From Chitinophagales bacterium (GTDB lineage Bacteria > Bacteroidota > Bacteroidia > Chitinophagales > Saprospiraceae), in NCBI GenBank assembly GCA_017303875.1, contig JAFLBP010000040.1:1-46854 (forward strand): 46,854 nt of DNA. The letters are read 5' to 3'. Positions 24,411 to 33,072 of this stretch are shown piece by piece. Both the position numbers and the translations under genes were made by a program. Position 1 is the stretch's first letter. Each line of letters opens with the position of its first letter. The notes below the pieces were generated by a model that saw nothing but the letters and a program-made list of their open reading frames with translations, was not told the DNA's origin and ran no database searches.

Positions 24411-26828
24411 ATGGCTCAGCAGAACAATAAGTACGTGTGCATACACGGACACTTTTACCAACCTCCGCGCGAAAATGCCTGGCTTGAAATTGTAGAAAGA
24501 CAGGAAAGCGCGCGCCCATTTCACGATTGGAACGCCCGTATCAATCAGGAATGCTATGCCCCTAATGCAGCGGCGCGCATCCTCGACGAACAGGGCTGGA
24601 TTTCCAGAATCCGCAACAACTACAACCGTATCTCTTTCAATTTCGGCCCAACCCTGCTCTCCTGGCTCGAAGAAAACGACCCGGAAGCCTATCGCCTCAT
24701 CCAAAAGGCCGATCAGAAAAGTATGGAACGCTATGGCGGGCACGGCTCCGCTGTGGCCCAGGCACACAGCCACCTGATTTTGCCGCTGTGCAACTACCGC
24801 GATAAAATTACGCAGGTCTATTGGGGTATCCGCGACTTTGAGCACCGCTTCAACCGCTACCCGGAAGGTATGTGGCTCGCCGAAACCGCCGTAGACACCG
24901 AATCGCTTGAAGTACTTACCGCCCACGGCATTCAATATACCATTCTGGCGCCAAGGCAGGCAAAAGCCATCCGCCGGGTGGGTACCGAAAGCTGGACGCC
25001 CGTCAATGCCGAAACCATCGACACCCGACAACCGTACTGGTGCAAACTGCCCAGCGGCCGGCAAATCGCCCTCTTCTTTTATAATGGTGTCATCGCTCAG
25101 GAAGTCGCGTTCAACGGCCTGCTCAACAGCGGCAAACGCTTTGCCCAGCGCCTGCTCTCCACCTTCGATAACAACGACAGCCCGCAACTCTGCCAGATCG
25201 CTACCGACGGCGAAAGCTACGGCCACCACCACCGCTTCGGTGAAATGGCCTTAGCCGATTGCCTCAATCAAATACAACAGGGGCAACAGGCCAAACTGTG
25301 CAATTACGGGCAGTTTCTCGAACTTCACCCGCCCACCTGGGAGGTGCAGATCCACGAAAACTCCTCCTGGAGCTGCGTCCACGGGGTAGAACGCTGGCGC
25401 AGCGACTGCGGCTGCAACACCGGCGGCAATGCCGGATGGCATCAGCGCTGGCGCGCGCCCCTGCGCAACACCCTCAACTGGCTGCGCGATCAGCTGGCGC
25501 CGCTGTTCGAGCGAGAAGGCGCACGCCTTTTCCAGGATCCCTGGAAAGCCCGCAATGAATACATCGACGTGATGCTCGAACGCAGCGACGAGGCCATTCA
25601 GGCATTCCTCGCCCGGCACGCCCGGCGCGAGTTAAGCCCTCTGGAACGCGTCAGCGCCCTGCGCCTGCTCGAAATGCAGAAGCACGCCTTATTTATGTTT
25701 ACTTCCTGCGGCTGGTTTTTCGACGAAATTTCAGGTATTGAAACCAACCAAATCCTGCAATACGCCTTGCGGGCGATGGATTATGCCCTCGAAGTGTGTA
25801 AAGTGGAGCTGCACACGGAGTTTGAGCGCCGACTCAACGAAGCGCCCAGCAACGTGTACCCCTCGGGTGGCGTTGCGTACCGCCAACACGTCATACCCAC
25901 CCGGGTTACACTCGAACGGGTGGCCATGCACTTCGCCGTTGCGTCGCTGTTTGTGGAAAACCCCGAAGGATTAGACCTGTTTAACTATCAGGCCAGCGTT
26001 GAGTTTTTTGATAAAATTGAAGCCGGCACGCCCAAATATGTAGTCGGCCGATTAGTCATCCGATCCAAACGCAGCACCAAAGAGCGCACCTTCTGCTTTT
26101 CCGTTCTTTACCTCGGCCAGCAACATATCATCGGGAATATCAGCGGAGAAATGAACCGCAGCACCTTCGATGAAATGTATGCGCGCAGCGCCAAAGCCTT
26201 CCAGGCCGCCAATATCGGCGAGCTGATCGGTATTTTGCAGGAGTATTTCGGGCCGGAAAAATTTACTTTTTCCAGTCTGTTTACCGATGAAAAAGTAGAA
26301 ATTATCCAGCACATTACCGAGCAAAGTCTGTCGCTGGCCGAAGCCAATTTCCGCAACGTTTTTAACGACAACTACCAGTTGATGGCCGGCCTGGAAGAGG
26401 CCGGATTGCCGGTACCCGACGCCTGGCGCAGCATCGCCGCTTATGTGCTCAATGATGATTTGCTGAATTTTTTCCGGGAAGAAGATACGTCTGATCCGCG
26501 TTTATTGCGCCGCATTGCCGACGACATCAAGCGCTGGAACCTTAAACTAAGCGATCCGGAAGCCGTTCAACTCGCTATTAGTCAGCGCATTATAGAAGAA
26601 ATGGAACATTTGAGTCTCGATGAGTCTTCCGTACCACGGGTAAAATGGCTCAGCGAAGTGCTCCGCCATATCGGCGAGTTGCAACTCAAACCCGATCTTT
26701 GGCGCAGCCAAAATGTATTTTACATGCTCACCAAAGGTTTGCGGAATGGCGACTGGGTATTTGCCAACGACACCTGGAAAGCGGCCATCGAAAAATTAGC
26801 CGCCCAGTTACAGGTGCGTTTAAAATAA
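24411..26828 (+). CDS. Glycoside hydrolase family 57-type protein with DUF3536 region
   Basis: The N-terminal part is a GH57-type (beta/alpha)7 barrel: HGHFYQPPRENAW at 12-24; GMWLAETAVD with Glu158, the position of the GH57 nucleophile; and ATDGESYGHHHRFGE with Asp266, the likely acid/base. A Cys/Gly-rich loop (CVHGVERWRSDCGCNTGG) follows. The remaining ~400 helical residues fit the DUF3536-type C-terminal extension. GH57 enzymes act on alpha-glucans (amylase, branching enzyme, 4-alpha-glucanotransferase); the exact reaction cannot be read here. There is no signal peptide, so it is cytoplasmic, probably in glycogen or maltodextrin metabolism. It is a single gene with a hairpin after the stop codon. 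A weak TAACTTCG element lies just before the start. Confidence 0.88.
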   Translation: MAQQNNKYVCIHGHFYQPPRENAWLEIVERQESARPFHDWNARINQECYAPNAAARILDEQGWISRIRNNYNRISFNFGPTLLSWLEENDPEAYRLIQKADQKSMERYGGHGSAVAQAHSHLILPLCNYRDKITQVYWGIRDFEHRFNRYPEGMWLAETAVDTESLEVLTAHGIQYTILAPRQAKAIRRVGTESWTPVNAETIDTRQPYWCKLPSGRQIALFFYNGVIAQEVAFNGLLNSGKRFAQRLLSTFDNNDSPQLCQIATDGESYGHHHRFGEMALADCLNQIQQGQQAKLCNYGQFLELHPPTWEVQIHENSSWSCVHGVERWRSDCGCNTGGNAGWHQRWRAPLRNTLNWLRDQLAPLFEREGARLFQDPWKARNEYIDVMLERSDEAIQAFLARHARRELSPLERVSALRLLEMQKHALFMFTSCGWFFDEISGIETNQILQYALRAMDYALEVCKVELHTEFERRLNEAPSNVYPSGGVAYRQHVIPTRVTLERVAMHFAVASLFVENPEGLDLFNYQASVEFFDKIEAGTPKYVVGRLVIRSKRSTKERTFCFSVLYLGQQHIIGNISGEMNRSTFDEMYARSAKAFQAANIGELIGILQEYFGPEKFTFSSLFTDEKVEIIQHITEQSLSLAEANFRNVFNDNYQLMAGLEEAGLPVPDAWRSIAAYVLNDDLLNFFREEDTSDPRLLRRIADDIKRWNLKLSDPEAVQLAISQRIIEEMEHLSLDESSVPRVKWLSEVLRHIGELQLKPDLWRSQNVFYMLTKGLRNGDWVFANDTWKAAIEKLAAQLQVRLK

Positions 26829-26845
26829 GACGCAACGCATAAACA

Positions 26846-26898
26846 GGGGAAAATCCCGGATTTCAGAAAAATATATCCTGAAATTCGGGATTTCCCCT
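26846..26898. terminator. Bidirectional terminator between the GH57 gene and fabH
   Basis: GGGGAAAATCCCGGATTTCAG pairs with CTGAAATTCGGGATTTCCCC (first arm about 26846-26867, second about 26878-26897) with one mismatch and one bulge, followed on the plus strand by TTTTC. It separates two convergent genes. Confidence 0.75.
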
Positions 26899-26912
26899 TT
26901 TCAAACGTGCAT

Positions 26913-27989
26913 TTACCAGCGAATCAGCGCCGAAGCCCAGGTAAAGCCCGAACCAAAGGCTGCAAGGCAAACCAAATCGCCTTCCTTGATTTTACCCGCC
27001 TCCCAGGCCTCCGTCAGCGCAATGGGCACGGAAGCCGCCGTGGTATTGCCATAGCGCTGAATATTGTTCCATACCTGGTCGTCGCGCAGGCGCAACTGGC
27101 GCTGCACAAACTGACTGATGCGCAAATTGGCCTGGTGCGGAATCAACATATTAATGTCGGAAGCTTCGAGGCCCGCCTCTTTGAGTGCCTCATGGATGAC
27201 TTCCGGAAACTTTTGCACGGCCATTTTAAATACAAACTGGCCTTCCATATTCGGGTAATACTGCCCGTTGGCCATCATGTGCGGCGTGATAAAAATTTCT
27301 CCAAAAGTATCGGCAGGCGGATAGCCGTATTCCTGGCGCTCACCTTCTTCAAGGCGATGCTGGTGGTAGCCGCCGTGCGCCCCCGGGTTGATAAAGGCTA
27401 ATTTTTCAGCATATGTACCATCGGAATGCAGCTTGGTGGTCAGGATGCCCCTGTTCGGATCTTCCGAAGGCTGAAGAATGGCCGCGCCCGCGCCGTCGCC
27501 GAAAATAACCGTCACATTCCGGCCGCGCGTGCTGAAGTCGAGGCCCATCGAGTGCATTTCCGCGCCCACAACCAGTACATTTTTATACATACCGGTTTTA
27601 ACAAACTGATCGGCGATGGACAGCGCATAAACAAATCCGCTGCACTGATTGCGAATATCAAGGGCGCCCACTTCTTTATGGGTAATGCCCAGTTCCCGTT
27701 GCATCAAAACGCCGCAACCGGGAAAATAGTAGTCGGGACTAAGTGTTGCAAAAATGATAAAATCGATCTCCTCCGGGGCAATACCTGCGCGTTCGCAGGC
27801 CACACGGGCAGCCTTGGCGCCCATGCTGGAGGTGGTTTCCTCGTGTTTTTTGCCGTAATGCCGGGTTTGGATACCGGTGCGCTCCTGAATCCACTCATCG
27901 CTGGTTTCCATAACCTGCGAAAGATCATCGTTGCTCACGACCCGCTCAGGAACGTAGTAACCAATACCTGCAATTTTGCTGCGCATCAT
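26913..27989 (-). CDS. fabH: 3-oxoacyl-ACP synthase III (KAS III)
   Basis: KAS III starts fatty-acid synthesis by condensing an acyl-CoA with malonyl-ACP. The Cys-His-Asn triad is present: Cys116 in DIRNQCSGFVYA, His285 in IPHQANLRI, and Asn315 in YGNTTAASVP. The N-terminus KIAGIGYYVPERVVSND and the C-terminus FGSGFTWASALIRW are typical. At 358 residues it is about 40 longer than the E. coli enzyme; the extra length is largely in 200-240 (HGGYHQHRLEEGERQEYGYP). Such longer paralogues may use branched or specialised primers. It stands alone, away from the acpP-fabF cluster. The start may be the second of two adjacent Met codons. Confidence 0.92.
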   Translation of the reverse strand: MMRSKIAGIGYYVPERVVSNDDLSQVMETSDEWIQERTGIQTRHYGKKHEETTSSMGAKAARVACERAGIAPEEIDFIIFATLSPDYYFPGCGVLMQRELGITHKEVGALDIRNQCSGFVYALSIADQFVKTGMYKNVLVVGAEMHSMGLDFSTRGRNVTVIFGDGAGAAILQPSEDPNRGILTTKLHSDGTYAEKLAFINPGAHGGYHQHRLEEGERQEYGYPPADTFGEIFITPHMMANGQYYPNMEGQFVFKMAVQKFPEVIHEALKEAGLEASDINMLIPHQANLRISQFVQRQLRLRDDQVWNNIQRYGNTTAASVPIALTEAWEAGKIKEGDLVCLAAFGSGFTWASALIRW

Positions 27990-28064
27990 AATGATGGATT
28001 TTATTTTTTTGAAAAGGATAAAATTTCAAAAAGGACAGGCAAATGTGCGAAATGTTTTGAAAAA

Positions 28065-28967
28065 TCACAAGCGTCTTTGTCCGGCATTTACCATCCAGAC
28101 GCCCAACAAGGTAAATGCGACGCCCAAAATTGCCCAGCTGCCAAAATTTTCCCCCAAAAACAACCAGCCCAGAAAAATGGCCAGCACCGGATTAATATAG
28201 GTATACAAAGATGCCACGGTAGCTGTAAGGTGCCGGAGCATAAACATATACAGGGTAAATGCCAGCGCCGACCCCACAATGGCCAGATAGGCGACCGACA
28301 ACCAACCCTCCCAACTGTGGTGAATGGTATGGTTGGGGTCGAAAATGGCACTCATCACAAAACCGCCCAGCCCACCCGCTGTAATTTGCAAACCGGAGTT
28401 AAAAATAGGCGAAACCGACATCGCATTGAAGCGTTTGGCCATTACTGTACCCAAAGACCAGGTAAAACAGGAGCCAAAACTCGCCAAAATACCCCAGCGA
28501 TAATCGGGTTTCATAAAATCGCCCCAACCTTCACTGAAAATAATGCCCAGCCCGCCGAAACCGACCAGCACCCCAAGGCCCATCAGCAGGTTAATGCGCT
28601 CCGAACCCTTCCAGGCCAAGTTGATCAGCACCACCACCACCGGCGTCAGCGACCCGATTACGGCCGAAAGCCCGGAGCTGATAAATTGCATGGCCCAGGT
28701 GACAAACCCGTTGCCGCCGGTGATCATGAACAGGCCGGTCAGGGATTGTCGGAAAACATATTTCCTGCCCGGCCAATGCACTTTTCCGCTCGCAGCACCA
28801 AGCCCGAGCAGCAGCAAACCCGCTGCAGTTTGTCGGATGCCCACCAATAAAAAAGGGGGGAAATCGCGTACGGCATACTTGATGCCGGTGTACGTGGTAC
28901 TCCAGATGATACAAAGGGCAGCAAGCGCCAGATAGGCTTTAGACAGGTCGGAACGGGTAGATTGCAT
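28065..28967 (-). CDS. EamA/DMT-superfamily transporter
   Basis: This 300-residue integral membrane protein has ten hydrophobic segments arranged as two EamA repeats of five. The first begins AYLALAALCIIWSTTYTGIKYA; the second contains GSCFTWSLGTVMAKRF and ends with YINPVLAIFLGWLFLGE, the hallmark end of an EamA repeat. The substrate is unknown; relatives export amino acids, purines or other metabolites. The start lies 20 bp after the stop codon of the HtrA gene, suggesting coupling. A TAGCTTTG element (28972-28979, minus) lies only four bases from the ATG and would give an almost leaderless transcript. Confidence 0.88.
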   Translation of the reverse strand: MQSTRSDLSKAYLALAALCIIWSTTYTGIKYAVRDFPPFLLVGIRQTAAGLLLLGLGAASGKVHWPGRKYVFRQSLTGLFMITGGNGFVTWAMQFISSGLSAVIGSLTPVVVVLINLAWKGSERINLLMGLGVLVGFGGLGIIFSEGWGDFMKPDYRWGILASFGSCFTWSLGTVMAKRFNAMSVSPIFNSGLQITAGGLGGFVMSAIFDPNHTIHHSWEGWLSVAYLAIVGSALAFTLYMFMLRHLTATVASLYTYINPVLAIFLGWLFLGENFGSWAILGVAFTLLGVWMVNAGQRRL

Positions 28968-28987
28968 GCCGCAAAGCTACGAGCCGT

Positions 28988-30001
28988 CTAACGCAACTCC
29001 GTCGGTATTGCCGTGAATTGTTTCAACGCACCGCTGCGCAGCACCCAAATCGTAACTTTTTTACCAATACTGGCTTCATCCAATGCCTTGTGCAGCTGAT
29101 CGATGCTGTCTACGGGGCGGGCGTCGAACTGTACAATCACGTCGCCGTTTTGCAAGCCGCATTGTTGTGCGGGGCTGCCGTTTTCTAATTGCTGGATCTG
29201 AATGCCACCGCGTGTGGGTAGTTCAAGGGTTTGAATCCACTGTGCCGGCAGCTGAATATTCTGACCGCTGAGGCCGAGGTAGCCCCGGCGGACGCGTCCT
29301 TCGAGCAGGAGTTTGCCCACTACGTATTTGGCTAAATTGGAGGCCACTGCGAAGCAGAGACCCTGGGCGGGCAGGATGACGGCCGTATTCACGCCGATGA
29401 CTTCGCCGTGAGAATTAACGAGTGGCCCGCCGCTGTTGCCGGGGTTGAGAGCCGCGTCGGTCTGGATCACATCGTCGATGAGGCGGCCCGACTGGCTGCG
29501 CAGGGTGCGGCCGAGGGCGCTGACCACGCCTGCGGTGACGGTGTACTGAAATCCGTAGGGATTGCCGATGGCGACGGCAATTTGCCCTACCTGTAGCCGG
29601 TCGCTTTCGCCGAAGGGCAGGGTGCTGAACGCGCTGCCTTCAATTTTGATCAGGGCGAGGTCGGTAGCCGGGTCTTCGCCTACGAGGTGCGCGACGAAGC
29701 TGCGGCCGTCGGGGAGCATGGCTTCAATTTTTTCTGCGCCGTTCACCACGTGGCTGTTGGTAACGGCATAGCCGTCGCTGCTGATGATAAAGCCGCTACC
29801 CGTGCCTGCGGCGGGGTCATTGGGACGCGGCTGTTGTTTTTTAAAAACTTTCAGGTGCAACACTGCGTTGCTGGCGCCGGAAGCGACCCGGACGATGGTT
29901 TGGGAGTAGACATCGAGCAGGGAACTATCGGAAACGCCATTGCGGGGCGTGTTTTGTGCAGGTATGGCGGCATGGCCTTCGGTAGCAAGGTAATTAAGCA
30001 T
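28988..30001 (-). CDS. HtrA/DegP-like trypsin-fold serine protease with one PDZ domain
   Basis: The protein has the full chymotrypsin-type triad: His84 in VTNSHVV, Asp114 in DPATDLALIKI, and Ser190 in LNPGNSGGPLV. A C-terminal PDZ domain covers about 240-335 (GLQNGDVIVQFDARPVDSID). At the chosen start (MLNYLATEGH) there is no signal peptide or membrane anchor, unusual for a family that usually works in the periplasm. An in-frame extension to 30205 adds 68 residues that do not look like a signal peptide either. The next gene (EamA) starts 20 bp after the stop. The upstream 333-bp spacer is shared with the rpsF promoter. Confidence 0.88.
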   Translation of the reverse strand: MLNYLATEGHAAIPAQNTPRNGVSDSSLLDVYSQTIVRVASGASNAVLHLKVFKKQQPRPNDPAAGTGSGFIISSDGYAVTNSHVVNGAEKIEAMLPDGRSFVAHLVGEDPATDLALIKIEGSAFSTLPFGESDRLQVGQIAVAIGNPYGFQYTVTAGVVSALGRTLRSQSGRLIDDVIQTDAALNPGNSGGPLVNSHGEVIGVNTAVILPAQGLCFAVASNLAKYVVGKLLLEGRVRRGYLGLSGQNIQLPAQWIQTLELPTRGGIQIQQLENGSPAQQCGLQNGDVIVQFDARPVDSIDQLHKALDEASIGKKVTIWVLRSGALKQFTAIPTELR

Positions 30002-30254
30002 AAAAATGCTGTTAAATGGTGAAAAAATGAGGGCCGGTGCTGGTAATTGGCGCTTGAATTTCAATTCCGGAACAAGCGCTGTGCTTTCAAAGGGAAATGA
30101 GCGAAGGGCGATTATCGTGCCATGTTGGGAAAAGGCTGCCAGAATGACTTGTGTGCGCCAAAATGGCGCGCGGGGCATTCCGGGAGGCTTTGAGTATGGA
30201 ACCAAAAGCCCGCAGTTGTGGAAAAGAGCAGGCGTTTTGTTTTTTCAAAAATAT

Positions 30255-30286
30255 TTTGCTTAAAATCAATCATTTACGTACCTTTG
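30255..30286 (+). promoter_or_regulatory. Consensus promoter of the rpsF-rpsR-rplI operon
   Basis: TTTG at 30255-30258 is followed after exactly 20 bp by TACCTTTG at 30279-30286. This is a perfect Bacteroidota housekeeping promoter, 48 bp before the rpsF start. It falls inside a longer in-frame extension of rpsF, which shows that the extension is untranslated. The rest of the 30002-30334 spacer contains no gene. Confidence 0.85.
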
Positions 30287-30334
30287 CACCCGCTTTTTAA
30301 GCGAAGTGTTCATTTTTCTTATAACTCACTGATA

Positions 30335-30748
30335 ATGAGACATTACGAAGTCACCTTCATCGTAGATCCAGTCCTGTCGGGCGATGAAGTAAAATCGACA
30401 GCGGAACACATCCAGAACGAACTGCGCCAGGCTGGCGCCGAGTTGGTTGCTGTGGATGAGTTGGGCCTCCGTCAATTGGCCTACCCCATTAACAAGCGTT
30501 CTTCGGGGATTTACTACTGCATTGAGTTCAAGTGCGAAAGCGCTGCATGGTTGGGCAAATTTGAGCTTAACATGACGCGTAACGAGCGCCTGCTCCGCTA
30601 CCTGACCGTTAAGCTTGACAAATATGGCGTCAAGTACAACGACGACAAGCGCAACGGCCGCATCGGCAAACGCAAAGTTGAGACTACTTCGGGCACATCC
30701 GAAGAAGGTGGCGATCTCGCCCCGGCGGTTGTCAACCTCGATGCTTAA
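30335..30748 (+). CDS. rpsF: 30S ribosomal protein bS6
   Basis: bS6 binds 16S rRNA together with bS18 on the platform of the small subunit. The 137-residue protein begins MRHYEVTFIVDPVLSGDEV and carries LRQLAYPINKRSSGIYYCIEF and NMTRNERLLRYLTVKLDKYG, the standard ferredoxin-like fold, followed by a variable polar tail. The ATG at 30335 is chosen over an upstream in-frame ATG at 30218 because a consensus promoter lies between them. It heads the conserved operon rpsF-rpsR-rplI (gaps of 40 and 81 bp). Confidence 0.97.
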   Translation: MRHYEVTFIVDPVLSGDEVKSTAEHIQNELRQAGAELVAVDELGLRQLAYPINKRSSGIYYCIEFKCESAAWLGKFELNMTRNERLLRYLTVKLDKYGVKYNDDKRNGRIGKRKVETTSGTSEEGGDLAPAVVNLDA

Positions 30749-30788
30749 TTTTTTTCCCTCCTTTTCACACGCTTAAACCATTTTCACA

Positions 30789-31058
30789 ATGGCTGCATCA
30801 AGAGAAGATGTTAAATTCCTGAGCAACCCCAAAATCGGGTTGCGTCGCAAGAAATATTGCCGCTTCCGCAAATTCGGTATCAAGTATATTGATTACAAAG
30901 ACGCCGAATTCCTGCTCCAGTTCATCAACGAACAAGGCAAAATTCTCCCCCGCCGCATTACCGGCAATAGCCTGAAGTACCAGCGCCGCATGGCAACTGC
31001 CGTTAAGCGCGCCCGTCACCTCGCTATGTTGCCCTTCGTAGGCGATCTGCTCAAATAA
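30789..31058 (+). CDS. rpsR: 30S ribosomal protein bS18
   Basis: This 89-residue basic protein has the signature KKYCRFRKFGIKYIDYKDAE and PRRITGNSLKYQRRMATAVK, then RARHLAMLPFV. bS18 binds bS6 and 16S rRNA. A single Cys remains in the N-terminal part (YCRF). It is the second gene of the operon. Confidence 0.97.
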   Translation: MAASREDVKFLSNPKIGLRRKKYCRFRKFGIKYIDYKDAEFLLQFINEQGKILPRRITGNSLKYQRRMATAVKRARHLAMLPFVGDLLK

Positions 31059-31139
31059 ACAACCGTCATTTCCGAATTGGCGCCGACATTCATAAAATGC
31101 CGCCACGCCATTCGGTCACACCATCAAAATTTTCAACAC

Positions 31140-31592
31140 ATGGACATCATTTTGCTCGAACATATTGACAAGGTGGGCGCCAAACACGAGGTCGTGAAGG
31201 TGAAAGACGGCTACGGGCGCAACTACCTCATCCCGCGCGGTCTGGCTATCGTAGCCAACAAAGCCAACATGGCTCGCCTCGACGGCATGAAAAAACAAAA
31301 CGCCAAGAAGGAAGCTGCAATGGTGGGTACCTACAACGAGTGGGCAACCAAAATTGCGGGTACTACCTTCAAAATCGCTGCTAAAGCCGGCGAAAGCGGC
31401 CGCCTGTTCGGCTCCGTTTCCGCTCAACACCTGCTCGCTGCTATCAAAGAACAAGTAGGCCTGAGCATTGAAAAGCGTATCGTCGAAATGCCTGAAGAGG
31501 TTAAAGAACTCGGCGAATACAGCGCAAGCATCAAATTCCACCCGGAGGTGATTGCCAACGCAAAATTTGAAGTAGTGGCTGAAGAAGCCTGA
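31140..31592 (+). CDS. rplI: 50S ribosomal protein bL9
   Basis: The 150-residue protein starts MDIILLEHIDKVGAKHEVVK and has the bL9 N-terminal signature VKDGYGRNYLIPRGLA. A long connecting helix (about 40-75) and the C-terminal rRNA-binding domain (GRLFGSVSAQHLLAAI ... EYSASIKFHPEV) follow. The start at 31140 replaces an upstream non-ATG extension. It is the last gene of the operon and is followed by a terminator hairpin. Confidence 0.97.
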   Translation: MDIILLEHIDKVGAKHEVVKVKDGYGRNYLIPRGLAIVANKANMARLDGMKKQNAKKEAAMVGTYNEWATKIAGTTFKIAAKAGESGRLFGSVSAQHLLAAIKEQVGLSIEKRIVEMPEEVKELGEYSASIKFHPEVIANAKFEVVAEEA

Positions 31593-31625
31593 TCCGCTAC
31601 ATCTTTTTTTCGATAAATACGTTTT

Positions 31626-31670
31626 AACATGAGTCATTCCAAGTTTTTTGGGATGGCTCATGTTATTTTT
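31626..31670 (+). terminator. Intrinsic terminator of the ribosomal-protein operon
   Basis: AACATGAG (31626-31633) pairs with CTCATGTT (31657-31664), and the inner CATTCC/GGATGG extends the stem with mismatches around a T-rich loop. It is followed by ATTTTTA. It lies about 34 bp after the rplI stop and 26 bp before the sensor-kinase start, so it insulates the two units. Confidence 0.75.
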
Positions 31671-31695
31671 ACCCCCGAATTATTTGAGCAGCGCA

Positions 31696-33042
31696 ATGAA
31701 AAACTCCGTCATCCTGCGGATTATGGTGCTTGGCGCCATTTCCATCGTCAGTCTACTGGCCATTCAAACCTATTGGGTCATTCGCACCTGGGATCTGCAG
31801 GAACGCGAATTTAACCGAAAAGTCAACCAGGCGCTCCGCGATGCGGCCAACGACCTGAGCGCCATGAACAGCTTTGCGCTGCCTACCCAAAAGCTCGTTG
31901 AGCAACTCAACTCCAACTACTGGGTCGTGAATGTCAATAACCTCTTTGAGGCCGACGACTTAGAATACGCCCTGCGCAAAGCCTTTGAAAAACAAGCGCT
32001 TAAAGAAACTTATGAATACGGCATATTCGACTGCTCCAGCGATCAGATGGTGCAGGGTAAAGTGGTAAAATACTCCCCCTCGGAGCAACAACAAACCCAG
32101 ACCCTGTCCCAATCGCTGCCCAAGCACGACGACTCCGACTTTATTTACTACTTCGGCATCAAATTTCCCGGACGTACCGCCAACATCCTCAGCAATATGT
32201 GGTGGGTAATTGGCTTTACCGCCCTTGTATTGGTTGCCGTCGCGTTTTTTATCTATTCCATGCGGGTCATTTTGCGCCAGAAACACCTCTCGGAGCTGCA
32301 ACGCGATTTTATCAACAACATGACCCACGAATTTAAAACGCCTATTTCTACCATCAATATTTCTACCGACGTATTCCTGCAAAGCCAGGCCATTAAAGAC
32401 GACAAGCGCCTCAACCGTTACGCCGGTATCATCAAAGAACAGGTGATGCGCCTCAATACGCAGGTGGAAAAAGTACTGCAACTCGCCAAAATCGAACGCG
32501 ACAACATCGAACTCAGCCTCGAAGCCCTCGATCTCGGCGAACTCATACACGGCATTTCCCCTTCTATTGAGCTGAAAGTAAACGAACGCCAGGGTATTCT
32601 GCACCTCGACCTGCAGGAAGAGCACGCCTGGATACTCGCCGATAAACTGCACCTCACCAATATCATCCACAACCTCGTGGATAATGGCGTCAAATACAGC
32701 AAAGGTATTCCCGACATCCGGATCAGCATCAAAAGAACCGATTCCCGACATGTTGTTTTAAGTGTGCAGGATAATGGCGTGGGTATTCCCCGCGAGCACC
32801 AAAAGCGGATTTTTGATAAATTTTACCGCGTTCCAACCGGCAACGTCCACAACGTAAAAGGATTCGGACTTGGCCTGTTCTATGTCAAGGAAATCTGCAA
32901 ACAGCACAAATGGGACCTCAGCCTGTACAGCGATCTGGGCCAAGGAACCCTGCTGACCATTTCCATCCCCACTGTGGCTGCCCCGCCTGCACCAAAATTT
33001 CCTGTCGAAATCAGCGCGCACAGCGAAAGCAGCGCCGAATAA
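31696..33042 (+). CDS. Orphan membrane sensor histidine kinase
   Basis: Two membrane helices (about 4-24 and 168-190) flank an extracytoplasmic sensor domain of ~140 residues that does not resemble a named family. The kinase core follows: H-box DFINNMTHEFKTPISTI with His211; N-box NIIHNLVDNGVKYSKG; G1 VQDNGVGIPREHQKRIFDKF; and G2 GFGLGLFYVKEI. No response regulator lies beside it, which is unusual because most such Bacteroidota kinases are paired with an OmpR-type gene. A TolC-family gene starts 30 bp downstream. The ATG at 31696 is preferred over an extension at 31648, which overlaps the terminator region. Confidence 0.9.
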   Translation: MKNSVILRIMVLGAISIVSLLAIQTYWVIRTWDLQEREFNRKVNQALRDAANDLSAMNSFALPTQKLVEQLNSNYWVVNVNNLFEADDLEYALRKAFEKQALKETYEYGIFDCSSDQMVQGKVVKYSPSEQQQTQTLSQSLPKHDDSDFIYYFGIKFPGRTANILSNMWWVIGFTALVLVAVAFFIYSMRVILRQKHLSELQRDFINNMTHEFKTPISTINISTDVFLQSQAIKDDKRLNRYAGIIKEQVMRLNTQVEKVLQLAKIERDNIELSLEALDLGELIHGISPSIELKVNERQGILHLDLQEEHAWILADKLHLTNIIHNLVDNGVKYSKGIPDIRISIKRTDSRHVVLSVQDNGVGIPREHQKRIFDKFYRVPTGNVHNVKGFGLGLFYVKEICKQHKWDLSLYSDLGQGTLLTISIPTVAAPPAPKFPVEISAHSESSAE

Positions 33043-33072
33043 CAAACCACCGACCGTTTTTTTCCGACCTGT

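Noticed and set aside
27426..28850. 474-codon plus-strand frame across fabH and the EamA gene
   Set aside because: Antisense to two genes with confident assignments; the Gln/His/Lys-rich translation looks artificial.
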